A DNA stretch of 7,547 nt from DASVBJ01 sp036375895 (GTDB lineage: Bacteria > Actinomycetota > Actinomycetes > JACCUZ01): positions 1 through 7,547 of the forward strand of contig DASVBJ010000309.1 of assembly GCA_036375895.1 (NCBI GenBank), in the 5' to 3' direction. The translations under genes and the position numbers were made by a program. Shown piece after piece: positions 6,076-7,547 of the stretch (position 1 is its first letter; every line of letters begins with the position of its first letter). The notes under the pieces were generated by a model, which saw only the letters and a list, made by a program, of their open reading frames with translations, did not search any database and was not told the origin of the DNA.

Positions 6076-7314
6076 ATGCCCACTCGCTACGTCAGCCTCC
6101 ATCGCGGGCGCAACGCCGCACCGACCACCGCCCAGCGACTGCTTGCTGCCGCCGCGCTCGGGTCGCTCGCCACGCTCGGTGTCGCTGCGGGACCGGCCGC
6201 CGCCGCCACGCCCGGGTCGAGTCAGGGCGCCAGCCAGTCGGACCCCGACGGCATGTCCAACGGCGGCGCGGACAAGCCCGGCGGCACCGGCGGTGTCAAC
6301 AAGGCCGACCAGGACGGCAACAACGGCAGCGGCAACGACTCGGACTGCGAGGACGACAACAACGGCCGCGGGACACCGGGCTCGTGTGACGCGCACGCCC
6401 GCAACCAGGAACGGCGAGCGGCGCGCGAGCAGAGTGGTGGCCGGGACTCAGGGAGCGGGGACGTCACGGCGCGCGGACGGGCAGATGTCGGCCTGGGGGC
6501 GACCATCAGCGCCGAGGCTCGCGCCCGAGCAGCCGCTCGAGCGGGCGAGCGCGAGGACGTCACCGCATCGCGTGCCGCGCTGCGGGCTGAGCTCCGGGCG
6601 GTGCAGCACGAGCGGGTGGCCGCTGCCGCAAAGGCTCGCCGGGAGGCGCTGACCGCCGCGGCCATCATCCGCGGGCAGGTCCGGGCGGGCAGCCTGACCC
6701 GCGAGGACGGGCGCAAGCTGCTCAGCCAGTTGCGTGCCGACCTCCAGGTCCGGACCGCTCAGCTGCGCGTCGAGACGGCGATGCGGCGGGCGACGATCGC
6801 GGCCCAGCTGCGGGTGCTTGAGGGGTCGACGGTCGGGGCGGGCGTGCACGCGCGCATCCAGGCCGTCGAGGTGGCCCGGGCTGCTGCCGCATCCGCAGTC
6901 CGGCTCGAGGCGAGGCAGGCCGAGTCGATGGTCCGTGGACAGGTGCGGCGCGGCGACCTGACCCGCGAGCAGGGCCTTGCGCTGAGGGCCGAGATCCGGA
7001 CCGCACTCAACGCGGCCCTCGAGCAGGTGCGGGAGACCGCCGTTCTGGGCGTGTCGGCCGGCTGGACGGCGCCGCGCTTGACCGTGAACGCGGCGGCGGT
7101 CCCCGCCTCGGCGCGTGGCGCCGCCTCGACCGCCGTCACGGGTGGGACCTCCGCCGCGGCACCGGCGGGCGTGACTGCGGCGGGCACCGGCGCGACGCTC
7201 CCGCACACCGGCGCCGACGTCGCCGCGCTGGGTGTTGCCGGCCTCGGCGCGGTCGCCCTGGGCGGGCTCGCCGTGGCCGCCACGCGGCGGCGTCGCGAGC
7301 AGACCGCAGACTGA
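6076..7314 (+). CDS. Secreted, sortase-anchored (LPHTG) Ala/Arg-rich surface protein
   Basis: This is a 412-residue exported cell-wall protein of unknown function. Residues 1-44 form a signal peptide: a basic start, a long hydrophobic LLAAAALGSLATLGVAAGP stretch and an AAAA cleavage region. Residues about 45-110 are rich in Asp, Asn and Gly (KADQDGNNGSGNDSDCEDDN), with cysteines only at 91 and 104, suggesting a calcium-binding or disulfide-tied segment. Residues about 115-345 are Ala/Arg/Glu-rich and predicted helical, with two copies of one repeat (175-223 and 263-311). A Thr/Ala/Ser linker leads to LPHTG at 375-379, a hydrophobic helix and an RRRR-containing tail, the standard sortase signal. 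The ATG at 6076 has AAGGAG eight bases upstream; longer in-frame starts lack this and would spoil the signal peptide. A terminator follows, so the gene is likely monocistronic. Its sortase is not in the window. Confidence 0.88.
   Translation: MPTRYVSLHRGRNAAPTTAQRLLAAAALGSLATLGVAAGPAAAATPGSSQGASQSDPDGMSNGGADKPGGTGGVNKADQDGNNGSGNDSDCEDDNNGRGTPGSCDAHARNQERRAAREQSGGRDSGSGDVTARGRADVGLGATISAEARARAAARAGEREDVTASRAALRAELRAVQHERVAAAAKARREALTAAAIIRGQVRAGSLTREDGRKLLSQLRADLQVRTAQLRVETAMRRATIAAQLRVLEGSTVGAGVHARIQAVEVARAAAASAVRLEARQAESMVRGQVRRGDLTREQGLALRAEIRTALNAALEQVRETAVLGVSAGWTAPRLTVNAAAVPASARGAASTAVTGGTSAAAPAGVTAAGTGATLPHTGADVAALGVAGLGAVALGGLAVAATRRRREQTAD
6598..6744 (+). repeat. Protein repeat copy 1 in the LPHTG surface protein (residues 175-223)
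   Basis: This copy aligns without gaps to residues 263-311, with 24 of 49 residues identical by hand count. The best core is RGQVRxGxLTRExG, 10 of those 14 positions being fixed in both copies. The pattern suggests a helix, a Gly turn and a second helix, faintly like SHOCT-type helical hairpins. Confidence 0.75.
6862..7008 (+). repeat. Protein repeat copy 2 in the LPHTG surface protein (residues 263-311)
   Basis: This is the second copy at a constant 88-residue offset, with core RGQVRRGDLTREQG. Differences between copies are spread along the length and many conserve residue character, as expected of an old intragenic duplication kept by selection rather than a recent DNA repeat. Confidence 0.75.
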
Positions 7315-7324
7315 CCAGGCTCAC

Positions 7325-7358
7325 CGAGGGGCTACTGGACTCTTCAGGGGGCCCCTCG
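7325..7358 (+). terminator. Hairpin terminator after the surface-protein gene
   Basis: CGAGGGGC (7325-7332) pairs perfectly with GCCCCTCG (7351-7358) around an 18-base loop, starting 11 bp after the stop codon. A second smaller hairpin, CCCCG/CGGGG with a five-base loop (7372-7386), follows. No U-tract is present. Together they probably end the surface-protein transcript before the next gene. Confidence 0.7.
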
Positions 7359-7440
7359 TGCTGTGCGGGCACCCCGTCCAGCGGGGAGTGGGGGCACACC
7401 GCCGTGACGAAAACCCGTGGCCTGGCCCGTCCACGCCTGG

Positions 7441-7446
7441 CATACT
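7441..7446 (+). promoter_or_regulatory. Candidate -10 box for the ArsR-type gene (leaderless)
   Basis: CATACT ends 7 bp before the ATG at 7454, and no Shine-Dalgarno sequence lies between them. Both facts fit a leaderless transcript. Upstream are an inverse repeat CGTGG/CCACG (7416-7420, 7431-7435) and a direct repeat GCCTGGC (7420-7426, 7435-7441), possible regulator contacts. No clear -35 was found. Confidence 0.35.
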
Positions 7447-7453
7447 CCCCAAC

Positions 7454-7547
7454 ATGTCTTTGGGGGTCTCGACGGACACGCTGCGAGCGGTGGCCCACCC
7501 GGTCCGGCTGCGCATCCTCTCGCTGCTCACCGGCGCGCCGATGTCGG
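7454..7547 (+). CDS. ArsR-family transcriptional regulator, 5' end (truncated by window edge)
   Basis: Only 31 codons are visible. The sequence TLRAVAHPVRLRILSLLTGAP is the conserved first-helix region of ArsR/SmtB-type winged-helix proteins, where the AHPxRLRIL block is typical. Metal-binding or other effector residues would lie beyond the right edge, so the signal sensed is unknown. The ATG at 7454 is the only suitable start at this position and lacks a ribosome-binding site. The gene is set apart from the surface-protein gene by two hairpins, so it is probably its own transcription unit. Confidence 0.8.
   Translation, partial: MSLGVSTDTLRAVAHPVRLRILSLLTGAPMS

Noticed and set aside
5194..6396. 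A minus-strand open frame of 400 codons opposite the GH15 3' end and the surface-protein gene
   Set aside because: It covers antisense of GH15 catalytic motifs and of a signal peptide, and its composition is compositional shadow rather than a protein family.

Overview
The window is GC-rich, with G/C-heavy third codon positions, frequent GTG starts and two regulator genes that look leaderless. This fits a high-GC actinobacterium. The gene families and an LPXTG-type surface protein agree, and something like Geodermatophilaceae is possible, but the sequence alone does not fix the genus.

Minus-strand block (1-2744). Read in the transcription direction, it starts with folE (GTP cyclohydrolase I). 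A ferredoxin-reductase-type FAD/NAD(P) oxidoreductase follows, overlapping folE by 4 bp (GTGA). A short gap holding a GC hairpin leads to a small DoxX-like membrane protein, and a 17-bp perfect hairpin closes the unit. Beyond it lies the 5' part of a MarR-type regulator gene, cut by the window edge. A near-perfect 26-bp palindrome sits 10 bp upstream of its start and is probably its operator.

Plus-strand block (2863-5937). Diverging from folE across a 118-bp intergenic region is a winged-helix regulator whose C-terminal cysteines suggest a metal or Fe-S ligand set (SufR-like). It is followed by a four-helix membrane protein of unknown function and a GH15 glucoamylase/trehalase-type enzyme. 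Spacing is tight, so these three are probably one operon. The regulator is well placed to control both itself and the folE unit.

Plus-strand 3' part (5938-7547). After a 138-bp intergenic region comes a secreted Ala/Arg/Glu-rich protein. It has a signal peptide, an Asp/Asn/Gly-rich N-terminal segment with two cysteines, an internal helical repeat duplicated at an 88-residue offset, and a C-terminal LPHTG sortase signal. A hairpin terminator follows, then the first 31 codons of an ArsR-type regulator.

No RNA gene, insertion sequence, CRISPR array or phage gene was seen. The most interesting points are the folE/oxidoreductase/DoxX unit facing a Cys-rich regulator, the marR palindrome, and the duplicated-repeat sortase substrate.
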